A stretch of 64,000 nt of DNA, taken from Mangrovimonas xylaniphaga. Lineage in GTDB: Bacteria > Bacteroidota > Bacteroidia > Flavobacteriales > Flavobacteriaceae. Numbering within the stretch: position 1 is the first letter of the stretch; every line of letters begins with the position of its first letter. Position numbers and translations under genes: made by a program. The stretch covers positions 124,001 through 188,000 of the forward strand of contig NZ_LBIP01000017.1 of assembly GCF_001280435.1 (NCBI RefSeq). The letters are read 5' to 3'. The notes below the pieces were generated by a model. That model did no database searches and was not told the origin of the DNA. It saw only the letters and a list, made by a program, of their open reading frames with translations. Shown here piece after piece: positions 44,535 to 56,728 of the stretch.

Positions 44535-44646
44535 AGCGCTGGTTTAGGTGATAAAAATAATGATATAAATTGAATATGAATTAACTAAAATTTAGGACAT
44601 AAAACAGTTTTGCGCTGTATATTTACGTCAGAATTGAATAGTGACT

Positions 44647-46251
44647 ATGCCAACAGACTGTATTCCGTTTAAAGACACCAACTACTTCTCACAACTTATC
44701 TGTGATTATCTAGAAGAAAATCAAAATCTAAAGCCTTTTTACCACAGGTTTCCAACAGTGGAGGCCTTCAAACAACAGATAGAGGAAAAGCAACCTCAAG
44801 TTTCTTTAGCAAACCGAAAGGTTTTGGTGGAAACTTTGGAACAGCAATGTCAGTCTTTGGGACTTTCCGAAAGCACGCAACAGAATATTCAATCTTTAAA
44901 AGAAGAAAATACATTTACCATAACTACAGGGCATCAGTTGAATCTGTTTACTGGTCCTTTGTATTTTTTCTACAAAATCGTCTCTGCCATCAATCTTTGC
45001 AAGGAATTAAAGGAAGCGTATCCCGAATACAATTTTGTGCCAGTATATTGGATGGCAACGGAAGACCATGATTTTGAAGAGATCAATTATTTCAATTTCA
45101 ACGGAAAGAAAATAAAGTGGAGCAGAGACTCATCAGGTGCAGTTGGCGAGTTGGATTTGGAAGGTTTGGATGTGGTGGAAGAAGTGTTTGCTTCCCAATT
45201 GAATGCCGGTAACAATGCCAAACGTTTAAAGGAACTTTTCAAAAAGGCATATTTAGAACATGCAAACTTAACAGATGCCACTAGATTTTTAGTGAATGAA
45301 TTGTTGGGGGAGTATGGTTTGGTGATTGTAGATGGCAACGACCATAACTTAAAGGAGCTGTTTGTAACTTACATGGAGGATGAATTGTTGCAGCAATCGT
45401 CTTTTAAAAATGTATCGGAGACCAATGCCCAAATCAATGCATTGCCCGAAAACTACAAAATACAGGTCAACCCTAGAGAAATCAATCTTTTTTATATAAC
45501 CGAAGGTTTGCGAGAACGCATCGTAGAATTTGATGGGAAGTATAGTGTTTATGGAACGGAGATTACTTGGAACAAAGAAGAAATCGTTAAGGAATTACAT
45601 GAGTACCCGAAACGTTTTAGTCCTAATGTGATTATGCGACCTTTATATCAGGAGGTGATTTTGCCTAACCTTTGCTACATTGGTGGAGGCGGTGAATTGG
45701 CTTATTGGTTTCAGTTGAAATCGAATTTCGAAGCCCATAAAGTCACCTTCCCAATATTGTTGCTAAGGAATTCGGTGTTATTGGCATCAGAAAAGCAGCA
45801 GGAGAAATTGGAGAAGATGAAACTATCCATGGCCGATTTATTTTTAAGCCAAGAGGAGTTAGTTTCCAAAGTAACCAAATCCATTTCTGAGGTTGATATC
45901 GACTTTAGCACTCAAAAAAAACACCTCGAACTACAGTTTAAGGACCTGTATAAACTTGCGGAAAAAACCGATCCCACATTTTTAGGAGCCGTTGGTGCTC
46001 AAGAACGCAAACAAATCAAAGGTTTGGAACATTTGGAAAAACGTTTGCTCAAGGCGCAAAAGCGGAAATTGAGTGATCATTTGGACCGTGTTGTGCAACT
46101 TCAAAACAAATTATTTCCGAATCAAAGTTTGCAGGAACGCAATACCAATTTTTCTCAATTTTATTTAGAGTTTGGAGACCAATTAATTCATCAGTTAATA
46201 GTAAATTTGCAGCCCCTTAAAAAAGAGTTTATAATTCTAAATTTAGAGTAG
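44647..46251 (+). CDS. bshC: bacillithiol biosynthesis cysteine-adding enzyme BshC
   Basis: A 534-residue protein started at ATG 44647 (GTG six bases upstream is in frame). It matches BshC from end to end: ENTFTITTGHQLNLFTGPLY, PVYWMATEDHDFEEINYF, FSPNVIMRPLYQEVILPNLC, YIGGGGELAYWFQLK and the C-terminal coiled coil around 415-480. BshC adds cysteine to glucosaminyl-malate to give bacillithiol, the low-molecular-weight thiol of many Bacteroidota and Firmicutes. bshA and bshB are not in the window. Confidence 0.96.
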   Translation: MPTDCIPFKDTNYFSQLICDYLEENQNLKPFYHRFPTVEAFKQQIEEKQPQVSLANRKVLVETLEQQCQSLGLSESTQQNIQSLKEENTFTITTGHQLNLFTGPLYFFYKIVSAINLCKELKEAYPEYNFVPVYWMATEDHDFEEINYFNFNGKKIKWSRDSSGAVGELDLEGLDVVEEVFASQLNAGNNAKRLKELFKKAYLEHANLTDATRFLVNELLGEYGLVIVDGNDHNLKELFVTYMEDELLQQSSFKNVSETNAQINALPENYKIQVNPREINLFYITEGLRERIVEFDGKYSVYGTEITWNKEEIVKELHEYPKRFSPNVIMRPLYQEVILPNLCYIGGGGELAYWFQLKSNFEAHKVTFPILLLRNSVLLASEKQQEKLEKMKLSMADLFLSQEELVSKVTKSISEVDIDFSTQKKHLELQFKDLYKLAEKTDPTFLGAVGAQERKQIKGLEHLEKRLLKAQKRKLSDHLDRVVQLQNKLFPNQSLQERNTNFSQFYLEFGDQLIHQLIVNLQPLKKEFIILNLE

Positions 46252-46254
46252 CAA

Positions 46255-47625
46255 ATGCATAAGATAGATATCGACTTGGTAGAAATGACATTGGATGTCA
46301 TGAAATACGTTATCGATAGAGTTTCCGCGACTGAACGCCAAATAGGTAAACCCAAAAAAGCAGAAGAGTTAAAAGCCTTGGTAGGTGAGACCATCACCCC
46401 AAAAGGAGTAGGAGGCGAATACGCCTTCGACCTTTGGAAAAAACACTTGGCTAATACCAATGTTCCAGTAGATCATCCCCGTAATTTGGCTTTTGTGCCA
46501 GCATCTCCAACAAGAGCAGCTATTATGTTCGATTTGGTGACTTCGGCATCAAGTATTCACGGAGCCTATTGGATGGAAGGTGCCGGAGGTATTTTCTGTG
46601 AAAACGAAGCAATGAAATGGATTGTGTCCTTAACAGGCTTGCCAGAAGGTGCTTTTGGTGTGTTTACCAGTGGAGGAACTTCTGCCAACTTATCGGCCAT
46701 CGTAACAGCGCGTGAACATTGGAGACAGGACGATGCTTTTAAAAGAGAAAAAGGATTGATCATTACGTCAATTGGTGCCCATTCGTCCGTAAAGGCGATG
46801 GCAAAAGTAGCCGATGTGGATATCTTATTGGTGGACTCTGAAGAATGTTTGACAGGAGAAGACTTGAAGAAGACCATTGCAACCTTAACGGAGCACGAGC
46901 GCAAATGTTTGTTTGCTGTGGTGGCTACGGGAGGAACTACCAATGCCGGAATTATAGATGATTTGGAAAGCATTGCAGAGGTGTGTGAAGCTGAAAATCT
47001 TTGGTTCCATGTAGATGCCGCTTATGGAGGAGGTGCTTTGGTAGCAGATTCCGTAAGACATCAATTTAAAGGTATTGAACGTGCCGATAGTATCACCATC
47101 GACCCGCATAAGTGGATGTTCTCTCCTTACGACTGTGGAGCGGTAATCTATAAAAATCCTGAGTTGGCCAAAAATGCACACTCGCAACAAGGTTCTTATT
47201 TGGATATTTTTAAGGATGAAGGCGCGCACGGCTTCAACCCAACCGATTATCAAATACAATTAACACGACGTGTACGCGGTTTACCTTTATGGTTCTCTTT
47301 GGCGACCCACGGTACCGATAGATATAAGGAAGCGGTAGAACGAGGTATTGAATTGGCACAGATTGCAGGTAAATTGATCACAGAGCACGATAAGGTGGAA
47401 TTGGTAAGAGATCCAAGTTTATCTTGTGTATTGTTCAGAAGAAAAGGATGGAGTCCAGAGGATTATACCGAATGGACCTACAGAAACCATAAGTCGGGCT
47501 TTGCTTTGGTAACGCCAACTAAATGGAAACAAGGTGATACTTTTGAAACGGTGTCCCGTTTTTGTTTTATCAATCCAGATACTACCGAGAAGGATATTGA
47601 AATGATTTTAGATTCAATGAATTGA
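46255..47625 (+). CDS. pyridoxal phosphate-dependent decarboxylase (group II)
   Basis: A 456-residue fold type I PLP enzyme of the glutamate/aromatic amino acid decarboxylase group. GVFTSGGTSANLSAIVTARE is the phosphate-binding region, WFHVDAAYGGGALV carries the PLP aspartate and DSITIDPHKWMFSPYDCG the Schiff-base lysine. The four bases between it and bshC suggest a shared transcript. The substrate is uncertain: aspartate, tyrosine and tryptophan-type members all share these motifs. Confidence 0.88.
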   Translation: MHKIDIDLVEMTLDVMKYVIDRVSATERQIGKPKKAEELKALVGETITPKGVGGEYAFDLWKKHLANTNVPVDHPRNLAFVPASPTRAAIMFDLVTSASSIHGAYWMEGAGGIFCENEAMKWIVSLTGLPEGAFGVFTSGGTSANLSAIVTAREHWRQDDAFKREKGLIITSIGAHSSVKAMAKVADVDILLVDSEECLTGEDLKKTIATLTEHERKCLFAVVATGGTTNAGIIDDLESIAEVCEAENLWFHVDAAYGGGALVADSVRHQFKGIERADSITIDPHKWMFSPYDCGAVIYKNPELAKNAHSQQGSYLDIFKDEGAHGFNPTDYQIQLTRRVRGLPLWFSLATHGTDRYKEAVERGIELAQIAGKLITEHDKVELVRDPSLSCVLFRRKGWSPEDYTEWTYRNHKSGFALVTPTKWKQGDTFETVSRFCFINPDTTEKDIEMILDSMN

Positions 47626-47676
47626 TATTTTTTCAATTTTCAATATATAATTTCCTATTTAATTTTAATTTTGCAC

Positions 47677-49212
47677 ATGCAACACGATAAGATACTCATT
47701 TTAGACTTCGGTTCGCAGTACACGCAACTAATTGCAAGACGAGTTAGAGAGCTCAATATTTACTGTGAAATCCATCCATTCAACAAAGTTCCATCAACGG
47801 TAGAAGAGTACCAAGCGGTAATTCTTTCTGGTAGTCCATTTTCGGTTCGTGCCGAAGATGCCCCTCACCCAGATTTATCAAAAATCCGTGGTAAAAAGCC
47901 TTTATTGGCTGTTTGTTATGGAGCGCAATATTTAGCACATTTCTCAGGAGGTGAAGTAGCGCCATCCAACACCCGTGAATACGGAAGAGCAAACCTATCA
48001 TTTGTTAAGGGAGGAGAATCCTTTTTCGAAAATATTTCAGAGGGAAGCCAAGTGTGGATGAGCCATAGTGACACTATCAAGCATTTACCAGAAAATGGAG
48101 TGTTGTTGGCGAGTACGCATGATGTTGAAAATGCGGCTTATAGAATTGAAGGGGAATCAACTTATGCTATCCAGTTCCACCCAGAAGTATACCATTCTAC
48201 AGATGGTAAGCGCTTATTGCAAAACTTTTTGGTGAACATTGCAGGAGTAAACCAAGACTGGACGCCACAATCCTTTGTAGATGAAACAGTGGACGAGCTG
48301 AAAGCTCAGTTAGGAAATGATAAAGTTGTTTTGGGATTGTCAGGAGGCGTAGATTCTTCTGTAGCGGCTATGCTGTTGAACAAAGCAATTGGAGAAAATT
48401 TATATTGTATTTTCGTAAATAATGGCTTACTTCGTAAAAACGAATTTGAGGATGTACTAGATCAGTACAAGCACATGGGCCTTAATGTTAAGGGAGTAGA
48501 TGCTTCGGCACGCTTTTTGGATGCTTTGGCAGGAAAGAGCGACCCTGAGGAAAAACGTAAAACCATTGGTCGTGTGTTCATTGAAGTGTTTGATGATGAA
48601 GCCCACCAAATTCAGGATGTAAAATGGTTGGCACAAGGAACCATCTATCCAGACGTTATCGAAAGTGTATCGGCAACTGGAGGACCTAGTGCAACTATCA
48701 AGAGTCACCACAACGTGGGAGGATTGCCAGATTTCATGAAGCTGAAGGTGGTAGAGCCATTGAAAGCGTTGTTTAAGGATGAGGTAAGACGTGTTGGAGC
48801 TTCTATGGGAATGGAGCCAGCTCTTTTAGGACGTCACCCTTTCCCGGGGCCTGGTTTAGGAATTAGAATTTTAGGTGATATTACGGCTGAAAAAGTTCGT
48901 ATATTACAAGAGGTAGATGCTGTATTTATTAACGGATTGAAGTCCTGGGGACTTTATGACGATGTATGGCAGGCAGGTGCCATCTTGTTACCAATCAACA
49001 GTGTTGGGGTAATGGGAGATGAGCGTACCTATGAGCAATGTGTGGCCCTTAGAGCCGTTGAAAGTACCGATGGTATGACCGCTGACTGGGTAAATTTACC
49101 ATACGAGTTCTTACAGAAAACCTCAAATGAAATAATAAATAAAGTAAAAGGCGTTAATAGAGTAGTGTATGACATTAGTTCTAAGCCGCCAGCAACCATA
49201 GAATGGGAATAG
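47677..49212 (+). CDS. guaA: GMP synthase (glutamine-hydrolysing)
   Basis: A 511-residue enzyme (ATG at 47677; the TTG six bases earlier is not needed). The N-terminal class I glutamine amidotransferase has the nucleophile in [11 protein letters not shown] and the His-Glu in IQFHPEVYH. The ATP pyrophosphatase domain has [17 protein letters not shown], and the C-terminus is the GMP synthase dimerisation domain ending [10 protein letters not shown]. It converts XMP to GMP. A -7-like TAATTTTG at 47666-47673 lies almost on the start codon. Confidence 0.98.
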   Translation: MQHDKILILDFGSQYTQLIARRVRELNIYCEIHPFNKVPSTVEEYQAVILSGSPFSVRAEDAPHPDLSKIRGKKPLLAVCYGAQYLAHFSGGEVAPSNTREYGRANLSFVKGGESFFENISEGSQVWMSHSDTIKHLPENGVLLASTHDVENAAYRIEGESTYAIQFHPEVYHSTDGKRLLQNFLVNIAGVNQDWTPQSFVDETVDELKAQLGNDKVVLGLSGGVDSSVAAMLLNKAIGENLYCIFVNNGLLRKNEFEDVLDQYKHMGLNVKGVDASARFLDALAGKSDPEEKRKTIGRVFIEVFDDEAHQIQDVKWLAQGTIYPDVIESVSATGGPSATIKSHHNVGGLPDFMKLKVVEPLKALFKDEVRRVGASMGMEPALLGRHPFPGPGLGIRILGDITAEKVRILQEVDAVFINGLKSWGLYDDVWQAGAILLPINSVGVMGDERTYEQCVALRAVESTDGMTADWVNLPYEFLQKTSNEIINKVKGVNRVVYDISSKPPATIEWE

Positions 49213-49261
49213 TATAGTGAACGATTTATTGCCCCATAAACGTAAACAATAATTTAACCAT

Positions 49262-51175
49262 ATGAAAAAACTTGTTTTAATTACCCTGTTTACTCTAGCA
49301 AGCATTTGCTTTGTACAGGCTCAAAATTTTAAACAACATAAAGTAAAACAAGGAGAAACGATAGAGGAGATTGCCAAATTATATTTGGTAACTCCTTTTG
49401 ACATTTATGCCCTTAACCCAGATGCCAAAAAGAAGCTAACGGTTGGCACAGTGTTAATTATCCCTACTTCCAAAATTCGTCCAGATGAAGCTGTAACCGA
49501 AACCAAAGAGGTAACTGGGTACCAATACCATCGGGCTAAGAAAAAGGAAACTTTGTACAGTATCGCGAAGCAGTACAATGTAACTGTTGACGATATCAAA
49601 AAATACAATACCTACTTGTATGCCAATAATCTGCAAAAGGGAGATAAAATTAAAATCCCAAAATTCAAAACAGTTGTCGCTAAAGCTGAGGTAAGCAATA
49701 CCCTAAAAAAGTATACGGTACAGCCTAAAGAAGGAAAATGGCGTGTGGCCTATAAGTTTGGGATTACAGTTCCTGAGTTGGAAGCACTTAATCCAAATAT
49801 GGGTGAAGTATTGCAACCGGGAGATGTCTTGAATGTTCCAAACATAGCCGATAACGAAGAGAAAGCTATCGAGGAAAATTACAATTACTACACGGTACAG
49901 AAGAGTGAAGGCTATATGGCTTTGAACCGTAAGTTTGGTGTCACCCAAGAAGAATTGGAAGTCTTTAATCCTGAGTTGAAGGAAGGTGGCTTGAAATTGG
50001 GAATGGTAATCAAAATTCCTGGTTCGGCAAATACGGTTATGGGTAGTGATGAGTTTGAAAACACCGATTTGACCAAAACTAACTTTGAGAATCTAAAGAC
50101 CAAGCGTTTGGCTTTGATGTTGCCTTATAGATTGAATAGAATTGATGTAGATTCTGTACAAGAAGCTAAAAGCGCTATTAAAAACGACACACGATTATCC
50201 ATTTCTTTGGATTTTCATGTGGGAGTGGAAATGGCCTTGGATTCAGCTAAGCAGTTAGGGATTTCTACAAACTTAAAGGTGTTTGATACTAAGGACCAAT
50301 TGTCTGAGGTGTCCAATATTTTAAAGAACAATGATTTTTCAACTTACGATGCCATCATCGGACCTTTGTTTCCAAAGAATTTGGAAAGGGTAGCGGCTAG
50401 TGTTAAAGGCGATCACATTCCCGTGATTTCTCCTTTTACGACGCCAGAAAACTTGTACGACAATGTTTTTCAAACCGTACCTTCAAGTGAATTGATGCAA
50501 AAGGAAATGATTCGTTTTGTGAAAAGGGATTCTTTGCCAAAGCATATAGTAATCATTGCCGATGCCAAAAACAAGGTGGTTAGCGATCAATTGAAATCCG
50601 AGTTTGTGGCTGCAAAACAAATCTTCTCCAGAAAGGATAAGGATGGGAAGGATAGTAATTACATCATGATTTCTGATTTGGAGGATATGTTTATAGATGG
50701 GGAAAATATCGTGTTTTTGGAGACCCAAAACGAGGCTTTTGCTTCTAATGTAACCAGTATGTTGAATGGTTTGAGCAATGAGGAACAGCATATTGTGTTG
50801 ATGACTACCCAAAATAGCTCGGTATTCTTGGAAGGAAAGAACATTTCAAATTATCACTTGTCTAATTTAAAATTTACTTATCCATCGGCAAACAAAACAA
50901 TAATTACACCTACAACCAATGGGTTTATTACAAAGTATAAAAGTTTGTATGGTGTAGAACCAAATAGGTATGCTATTCGAGGTTTCGATTTGACGTTGGA
51001 TATTTTGTTGCGCTTGGCTTCCAAAGAAAACTTGTATGAGGCAGCAACTCCTGAGTTGGAAACCGAATACTTGGAAAACAAGTTTAGATACGTTAAAAAG
51101 TATTTTGGAGGTTACTATAATGAAGCGGTTTATATTGTAAAGTACGACGACTTAACAATTGTGGAAGCGGAATAG
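49262..51175 (+). CDS. four-LysM protein with periplasmic-binding-protein-like domain
   Basis: A 637-residue secreted protein (signal MKKLVLITLFTLASICFVQA). Four LysM peptidoglycan-binding motifs lie at residues about 24-69, 88-134, 149-194 and 208-253, each with the pattern Y/H-x-V-x-x-x-E-x...ALNP...IPxx. Residues about 285-630 look like a periplasmic-binding protein of the type seen in ABC amino acid receptors and LpoA-like activators (VISPFTTPENLYDNVFQT; YKSLYGVEPNRYAIRGFD). It may sense or activate cell-wall synthesis. It follows guaA by 49 bases but has no obvious functional link with it. Confidence 0.9.
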   Translation: MKKLVLITLFTLASICFVQAQNFKQHKVKQGETIEEIAKLYLVTPFDIYALNPDAKKKLTVGTVLIIPTSKIRPDEAVTETKEVTGYQYHRAKKKETLYSIAKQYNVTVDDIKKYNTYLYANNLQKGDKIKIPKFKTVVAKAEVSNTLKKYTVQPKEGKWRVAYKFGITVPELEALNPNMGEVLQPGDVLNVPNIADNEEKAIEENYNYYTVQKSEGYMALNRKFGVTQEELEVFNPELKEGGLKLGMVIKIPGSANTVMGSDEFENTDLTKTNFENLKTKRLALMLPYRLNRIDVDSVQEAKSAIKNDTRLSISLDFHVGVEMALDSAKQLGISTNLKVFDTKDQLSEVSNILKNNDFSTYDAIIGPLFPKNLERVAASVKGDHIPVISPFTTPENLYDNVFQTVPSSELMQKEMIRFVKRDSLPKHIVIIADAKNKVVSDQLKSEFVAAKQIFSRKDKDGKDSNYIMISDLEDMFIDGENIVFLETQNEAFASNVTSMLNGLSNEEQHIVLMTTQNSSVFLEGKNISNYHLSNLKFTYPSANKTIITPTTNGFITKYKSLYGVEPNRYAIRGFDLTLDILLRLASKENLYEAATPELETEYLENKFRYVKKYFGGYYNEAVYIVKYDDLTIVEAE

Positions 51176-51320
51176 TTTTCAAAACAAAATACAACATTGA
51201 CATAATCCCTAAAACGTTGCGTACACATAACGGGTATGGAACTTTAAGGGATTTGTTGTATCAAGAGGTTAGTATTCCTTTGTCAAGTTAGGAACAGCTA
51301 AGGTACCTTGAAGATTATAA

Positions 51321-51563
51321 ATGAAAGACAAAATGTTAGGACAAGACAAAGATTTTTTGATAAAATTGGCACATACCAAAATGCCATTTGGAAAATATGA
51401 AGGACGCGATCTAATCGACTTGCCAGAATACTATGTGGTGTGGTATCACAACAAAGGTTTTCCGAAGGGGAAATTAGGAGATATGCTACAAATGGTCTAT
51501 GAGCTAAAGGTCAACGGCTTGGAAGATTTGATTAGAAATATCAAAAAAAGGTATCCAAAATAA
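51321..51563 (+). CDS. DUF3820 family protein, 80 aa
   Basis: A small protein with the DUF3820 pattern: KMPFGKYEGRDLIDLPEYYV followed by WYHNKGFPKGKLGDMLQMVY. The fold is an alpha/beta ligand-binding module of unknown function. The same module is fused to the 3'-5' exonuclease at 32926-33702 (FTFGKHKGKRV), so a nucleic-acid-related role is possible. Convergent with the cbpM-like gene, 5 bases between stops. Confidence 0.85.
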   Translation: MKDKMLGQDKDFLIKLAHTKMPFGKYEGRDLIDLPEYYVVWYHNKGFPKGKLGDMLQMVYELKVNGLEDLIRNIKKRYPK

Positions 51564-51568
51564 AATTC

Positions 51569-51865
51569 TTAGTCGTGTTCATAAAGCCTTAAGCGGTTTT
51601 GTAGATTACTGAGTTCGGCTTGAAGGGCATCTACTTTTTGAAGTAGGTTGAACACAATATCGATTCCTTCTATGTTGAGGTTGAGCTCTCGCTGCATTCT
51701 TAGTATTTTGTCCAAGGAGCCAACGGCATCGGTGTCCATATAATATTGTTTTTCAATGTTGATAATGGAAATAAGACCAATGTCCTCGAGCTCTTCCAAA
51801 AAGGAAATGGTTACATTATAGGAGCTGCAAAGCTTGGAAATGGGTATAAAATGAGTAGTGTCCAT
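51569..51865 (-). CDS. cbpM: CbpM-like chaperone-modulator (MerR-fold)
   Basis: A 98-residue helical protein (DTTHFIPISKLCSSYNVTIS; ELEDIGLISIINIEKQYYMD) with the shape of a truncated MerR domain followed by a coiled coil to the end. CbpM proteins of this size bind the J domain of CbpA and inhibit it. The CbpA-like gene starts the same unit two bases upstream, so the pair are co-translated. Confidence 0.85.
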   Translation of the reverse strand: MDTTHFIPISKLCSSYNVTISFLEELEDIGLISIINIEKQYYMDTDAVGSLDKILRMQRELNLNIEGIDIVFNLLQKVDALQAELSNLQNRLRLYEHD

Positions 51866-51867
51866 CG

Positions 51868-52764
51868 CTATCGTAATTTTGCTAATTCTTCAAATAGTGC
51901 TTTTTCTTTTTCAGAAAGGTTGGTGGGTGTTTTAATGTGATAGGTCACATAAAGATCTCCAAATTCCCCCTCTTTTTTATACACAGGAAACCCTTTGCCT
52001 TTTAATTTCACTTTAGTGCCATTTTGAGTTTCTGGTTTCACCTTTAGCTTTAGTTTGCCATCAAACGTGTCAATAATGACCTCGCCTCCCAAAACTGCTG
52101 TATATAGATTTAGGTCCAAATCGGTGTACAAATTGTTATGATCTCGCTTAAATTTACTGTGGTTGTTAATGGAGAACTTAATATGAAGATCGCCTTTGGG
52201 ACCTCCATTGATACCTTCTCCTCCATAACCTTTTATTTTTATAATCTGTCCGTTCCTTACACCTGCAGGAATGGTAAGCCTAATGTTTTTTCCGTCGACG
52301 GTTAAGGTGCGTTTGTGGGTTTTGTACACGTCTTCCAGTTCTAAATGCAATTCGGCATTATAATCTTGACCTCTAAATTTTGGTTGCCCATGGCCATGAC
52401 TACTTCTAAAACCACCGCCACCACCAAACATGGAACTGAAAAAATCAGAGAAATCTTCCTCTGAGAATCGGCCGGAGGAACTTTGGTAATGCCCTCTTTG
52501 GGATTGTTGTTGACGCTGTGCTTCTTCAAAGGCTTCCGAGTGTTGCCAATCCTTTCCGTATTTGTCGTATTTCTTACGATTTTCTGGATGGCTCAACACC
52601 TCATTAGCTTCATTGATTTCCTTGAATTTCTTTTCGGCTTCCTTGTCGTTGGGGTTAAGATCCGGATGGTATTTTCGAGCCAGTTTACGGTAGGCCTTTT
52701 TGATGTCGCTGTCCGAAGCGTTTTTGTCGACACCAAGTATCTTGTAATAATCTATAAATCTCAT
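51868..52764 (-). CDS. cbpA: DnaJ-like co-chaperone CbpA
   Basis: A 298-residue DnaJ family protein without the zinc finger. J domain at residues 1-70 ([23 protein letters not shown] in [10 protein letters not shown]), G/F-rich linker at about 88-120 and the DnaJ C-terminal substrate-binding domain ([20 protein letters not shown]). It stimulates DnaK. Together with the CbpM-like protein it forms the known CbpA/CbpM pair. Confidence 0.93.
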   Translation of the reverse strand: MRFIDYYKILGVDKNASDSDIKKAYRKLARKYHPDLNPNDKEAEKKFKEINEANEVLSHPENRKKYDKYGKDWQHSEAFEEAQRQQQSQRGHYQSSSGRFSEEDFSDFFSSMFGGGGGFRSSHGHGQPKFRGQDYNAELHLELEDVYKTHKRTLTVDGKNIRLTIPAGVRNGQIIKIKGYGGEGINGGPKGDLHIKFSINNHSKFKRDHNNLYTDLDLNLYTAVLGGEVIIDTFDGKLKLKVKPETQNGTKVKLKGKGFPVYKKEGEFGDLYVTYHIKTPTNLSEKEKALFEELAKLR

Positions 52765-52981
52765 ACAGTGTGAGTTTTAAAAAAGCCAATGCTTTGCAAT
52801 ACAATGATAAATCCTAATGGAGATTAACTAATTTCGGGTATTTTTTTTAAAATATCAAGCAGGACTCTGTTTAAATGAAAACCATTGTGTAAAGCAAATG
52901 CCAATTTGCTAAAAGCGTCCCAAATAACTGAAAAACTATGTGCCATAACTATTTAAATTTTGTAAATTTGCCTGCGTTTAA

Positions 52982-54631
<1,650 letters not shown>

Positions 54632-54709
54632 AAAGTGGACAACGTTTTGTGTAGCTTGTAAAAGTTAATAATGTAATTATCCAACCAATAGGACATTTAG
54701 ATATCATAC

Positions 54710-56611
54710 ATGGAAGAAAAGAAAATTGACGTGAATTCCATAATAGGCTTTGTGCTTATTTTTGGAATATTATTGTACATGCTTTGGACAAACCAGCCTT
54801 CTCCAGAAGAGGTTGCTGAACAAGAAAAAGCAAAGCAAGAACAAGTTGAGGCAGAACAAAAAGCAAAGGCTAAGGAAGATGCCTTTGTAACTTCCGCCGA
54901 AGATTTTTCAAATACAGGGGCTTTAGATTCTGTAGCCCTTCAGCAATTAAAAGTTAAGTTAGGGGCATTTGCATATGCTTCGTCTTTACCTTCAGCAAAG
55001 GATGAGTTTACCTTGATTGAGAACGGGGTATTGGCTTTAAAATTCAGCAACAAAGGAGGATATCTTTCTGAAGTTAAGTTAACGCAATTTGTAGATTACG
55101 ATTCTGTACCAATTTATATGGTGAAGGATGGCAATACGCAATTCAATATCAATTTTGGAACTTCAGACAATAGAATCCTTAACACACAAGATCTTTATTT
55201 TCAACCAACAATTACCAAAAATGGTGAAAACACGGTAGTTTCCATGAGGTTGAAAGTATCTGAATCCAAATATTTGGAATACAGATATGAATTGAAACCA
55301 AACGACTATATGGTTGGTTTCTCTGTGAAGTCTCAAGGTTTGGGAGATGTGTTCAACAGTTCCCAACCAATAGATTTGACTTGGGGATTGAAGGGAATGC
55401 GTCACGACAAGAGTATTCAATATGAAAACCGCTATACCCGTTTAACCTATAAGTTTGATGGGGATAAAATCGATAAATTGGCCCAAACAGGTGAAGACGA
55501 CGAAACCGAAGAAAATGTAGAGTGGATCTCGTTCCGTCAGCACTTCTTTAGTTCTATTTTGGTTGCAGATGTGCCATTTAAATCGGTTCAGTTAGAGTCT
55601 GAAAATTTGGTTGAAAATGATGATGTAGATACACTTTACACCAAAAAATACTTGGCCAAATTGCCTTTGGAATTTAAAGGTGGCGAGTTGACTGAAAATA
55701 TGAACTTGTACTTTGGACCTACAGATAGCAAAGTATTAAAGAAATACGATAGAGGTTTAGAGAAGAGTATTCCATTAGGATGGGGAATTTTTGGATGGAT
55801 CAATAAATCCGTATTCATTCCATTATTTGGATTCTTGAGTTCTTTCTTGCCATATGGTATTGCCATTATAGTCATGACTATTTTGGTAAAGATTTTATTG
55901 TCATTTGTACAGTACAAGCAGTTCTTGTCTCAGGCGAAGATGAAAATCCTAAAGCCAGAAATGGACGCTATTAGAGAGAAGTACAAAGACAACAAAATGA
56001 AAATCCAACAGGAAACCATGAGCTTGCAAAGCCGTGCAGGCGCAAGTCCATTGAGTGGTTGTTTGCCTGGTTTGATGCAAATTCCTGTGTTCTATGCCTT
56101 GTTCATGTTTTTCCCATCTGCTTTCGATTTACGTCAAAAGAAATTCCTTTGGGTAGATGACTTGTCATCTTATGACGTCATTGCAGAATTACCGTTCAAG
56201 ATTCCATTCTATGGAGACCACGTGAGTTTGTTCCCAATTCTTGCGGCTATTGCCATTTTCTTCTACATGAGAATGACCACGGGGCAACAAATGACAGCTC
56301 AGCCAGTGGAAGAAGGGATGCCAGACATGCAGAAAATGATGAAGGTGATGTTGTATATTTCTCCTCTAATGATGTTGGTATTCTTTAACCAGTACGCATC
56401 AGGATTGAGTTTGTATTACTTTATTTCCAACTTGATTAGTATTGGAATTATGTTGGTAATCAAAAACTTTATCATTGATGAAGACAAGGTGTTGGCTAAA
56501 ATTCAGCATAAAAAGAAACAGCCTAAAAAAGAAAGTCGTTTCCAAAAGAAAATGAAGGAAATGATGGAGCAGGCTGAACAGCAAAAAAATGCGCAACAGC
56601 GTAGAAAATAA
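54710..56611 (+). CDS. yidC: membrane protein insertase YidC
   Basis: A 633-residue insertase. A first helix at about residues 6-22, a large periplasmic beta domain at about 75-350, and five conserved C-terminal helices containing SPLSGCLPGLMQIPVFYALF and PLMMLVFFNQYASGLSLYYF. The tail is basic (KKKQPKKESRFQKKMKEMME), as in proteins that contact ribosomes. It inserts membrane proteins alone or with SecYEG; the long first periplasmic domain is the usual Gram-negative form. Confidence 0.98.
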   Translation: MEEKKIDVNSIIGFVLIFGILLYMLWTNQPSPEEVAEQEKAKQEQVEAEQKAKAKEDAFVTSAEDFSNTGALDSVALQQLKVKLGAFAYASSLPSAKDEFTLIENGVLALKFSNKGGYLSEVKLTQFVDYDSVPIYMVKDGNTQFNINFGTSDNRILNTQDLYFQPTITKNGENTVVSMRLKVSESKYLEYRYELKPNDYMVGFSVKSQGLGDVFNSSQPIDLTWGLKGMRHDKSIQYENRYTRLTYKFDGDKIDKLAQTGEDDETEENVEWISFRQHFFSSILVADVPFKSVQLESENLVENDDVDTLYTKKYLAKLPLEFKGGELTENMNLYFGPTDSKVLKKYDRGLEKSIPLGWGIFGWINKSVFIPLFGFLSSFLPYGIAIIVMTILVKILLSFVQYKQFLSQAKMKILKPEMDAIREKYKDNKMKIQQETMSLQSRAGASPLSGCLPGLMQIPVFYALFMFFPSAFDLRQKKFLWVDDLSSYDVIAELPFKIPFYGDHVSLFPILAAIAIFFYMRMTTGQQMTAQPVEEGMPDMQKMMKVMLYISPLMMLVFFNQYASGLSLYYFISNLISIGIMLVIKNFIIDEDKVLAKIQHKKKQPKKESRFQKKMKEMMEQAEQQKNAQQRRK

Positions 56612-56615
56612 AACT

Positions 56616-56643
56616 AAAAGCTGCCTACTTAAAGGCAGCTTTT
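56616..56643 (+). terminator. terminator after yidC
   Basis: Eleven-base perfect arms 56616-56626 and 56633-56643 with a T tract to 56645. Confidence 0.85.
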
Positions 56644-56728
56644 TTGTTCTATAACATTTGTATTATATTTTCGTTTAATATTGCAAAAGCAATAATCTCT
56701 TTAACAGGAAGCTCAAATTTTTTTCTCT

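Noticed and set aside
51200-51260. AATCCCT...AGGGATT inverted repeat downstream of the LysM gene
   Set aside because: Seven-base arms about 40 bases apart without a T tract; too weak for a terminator or operator call.
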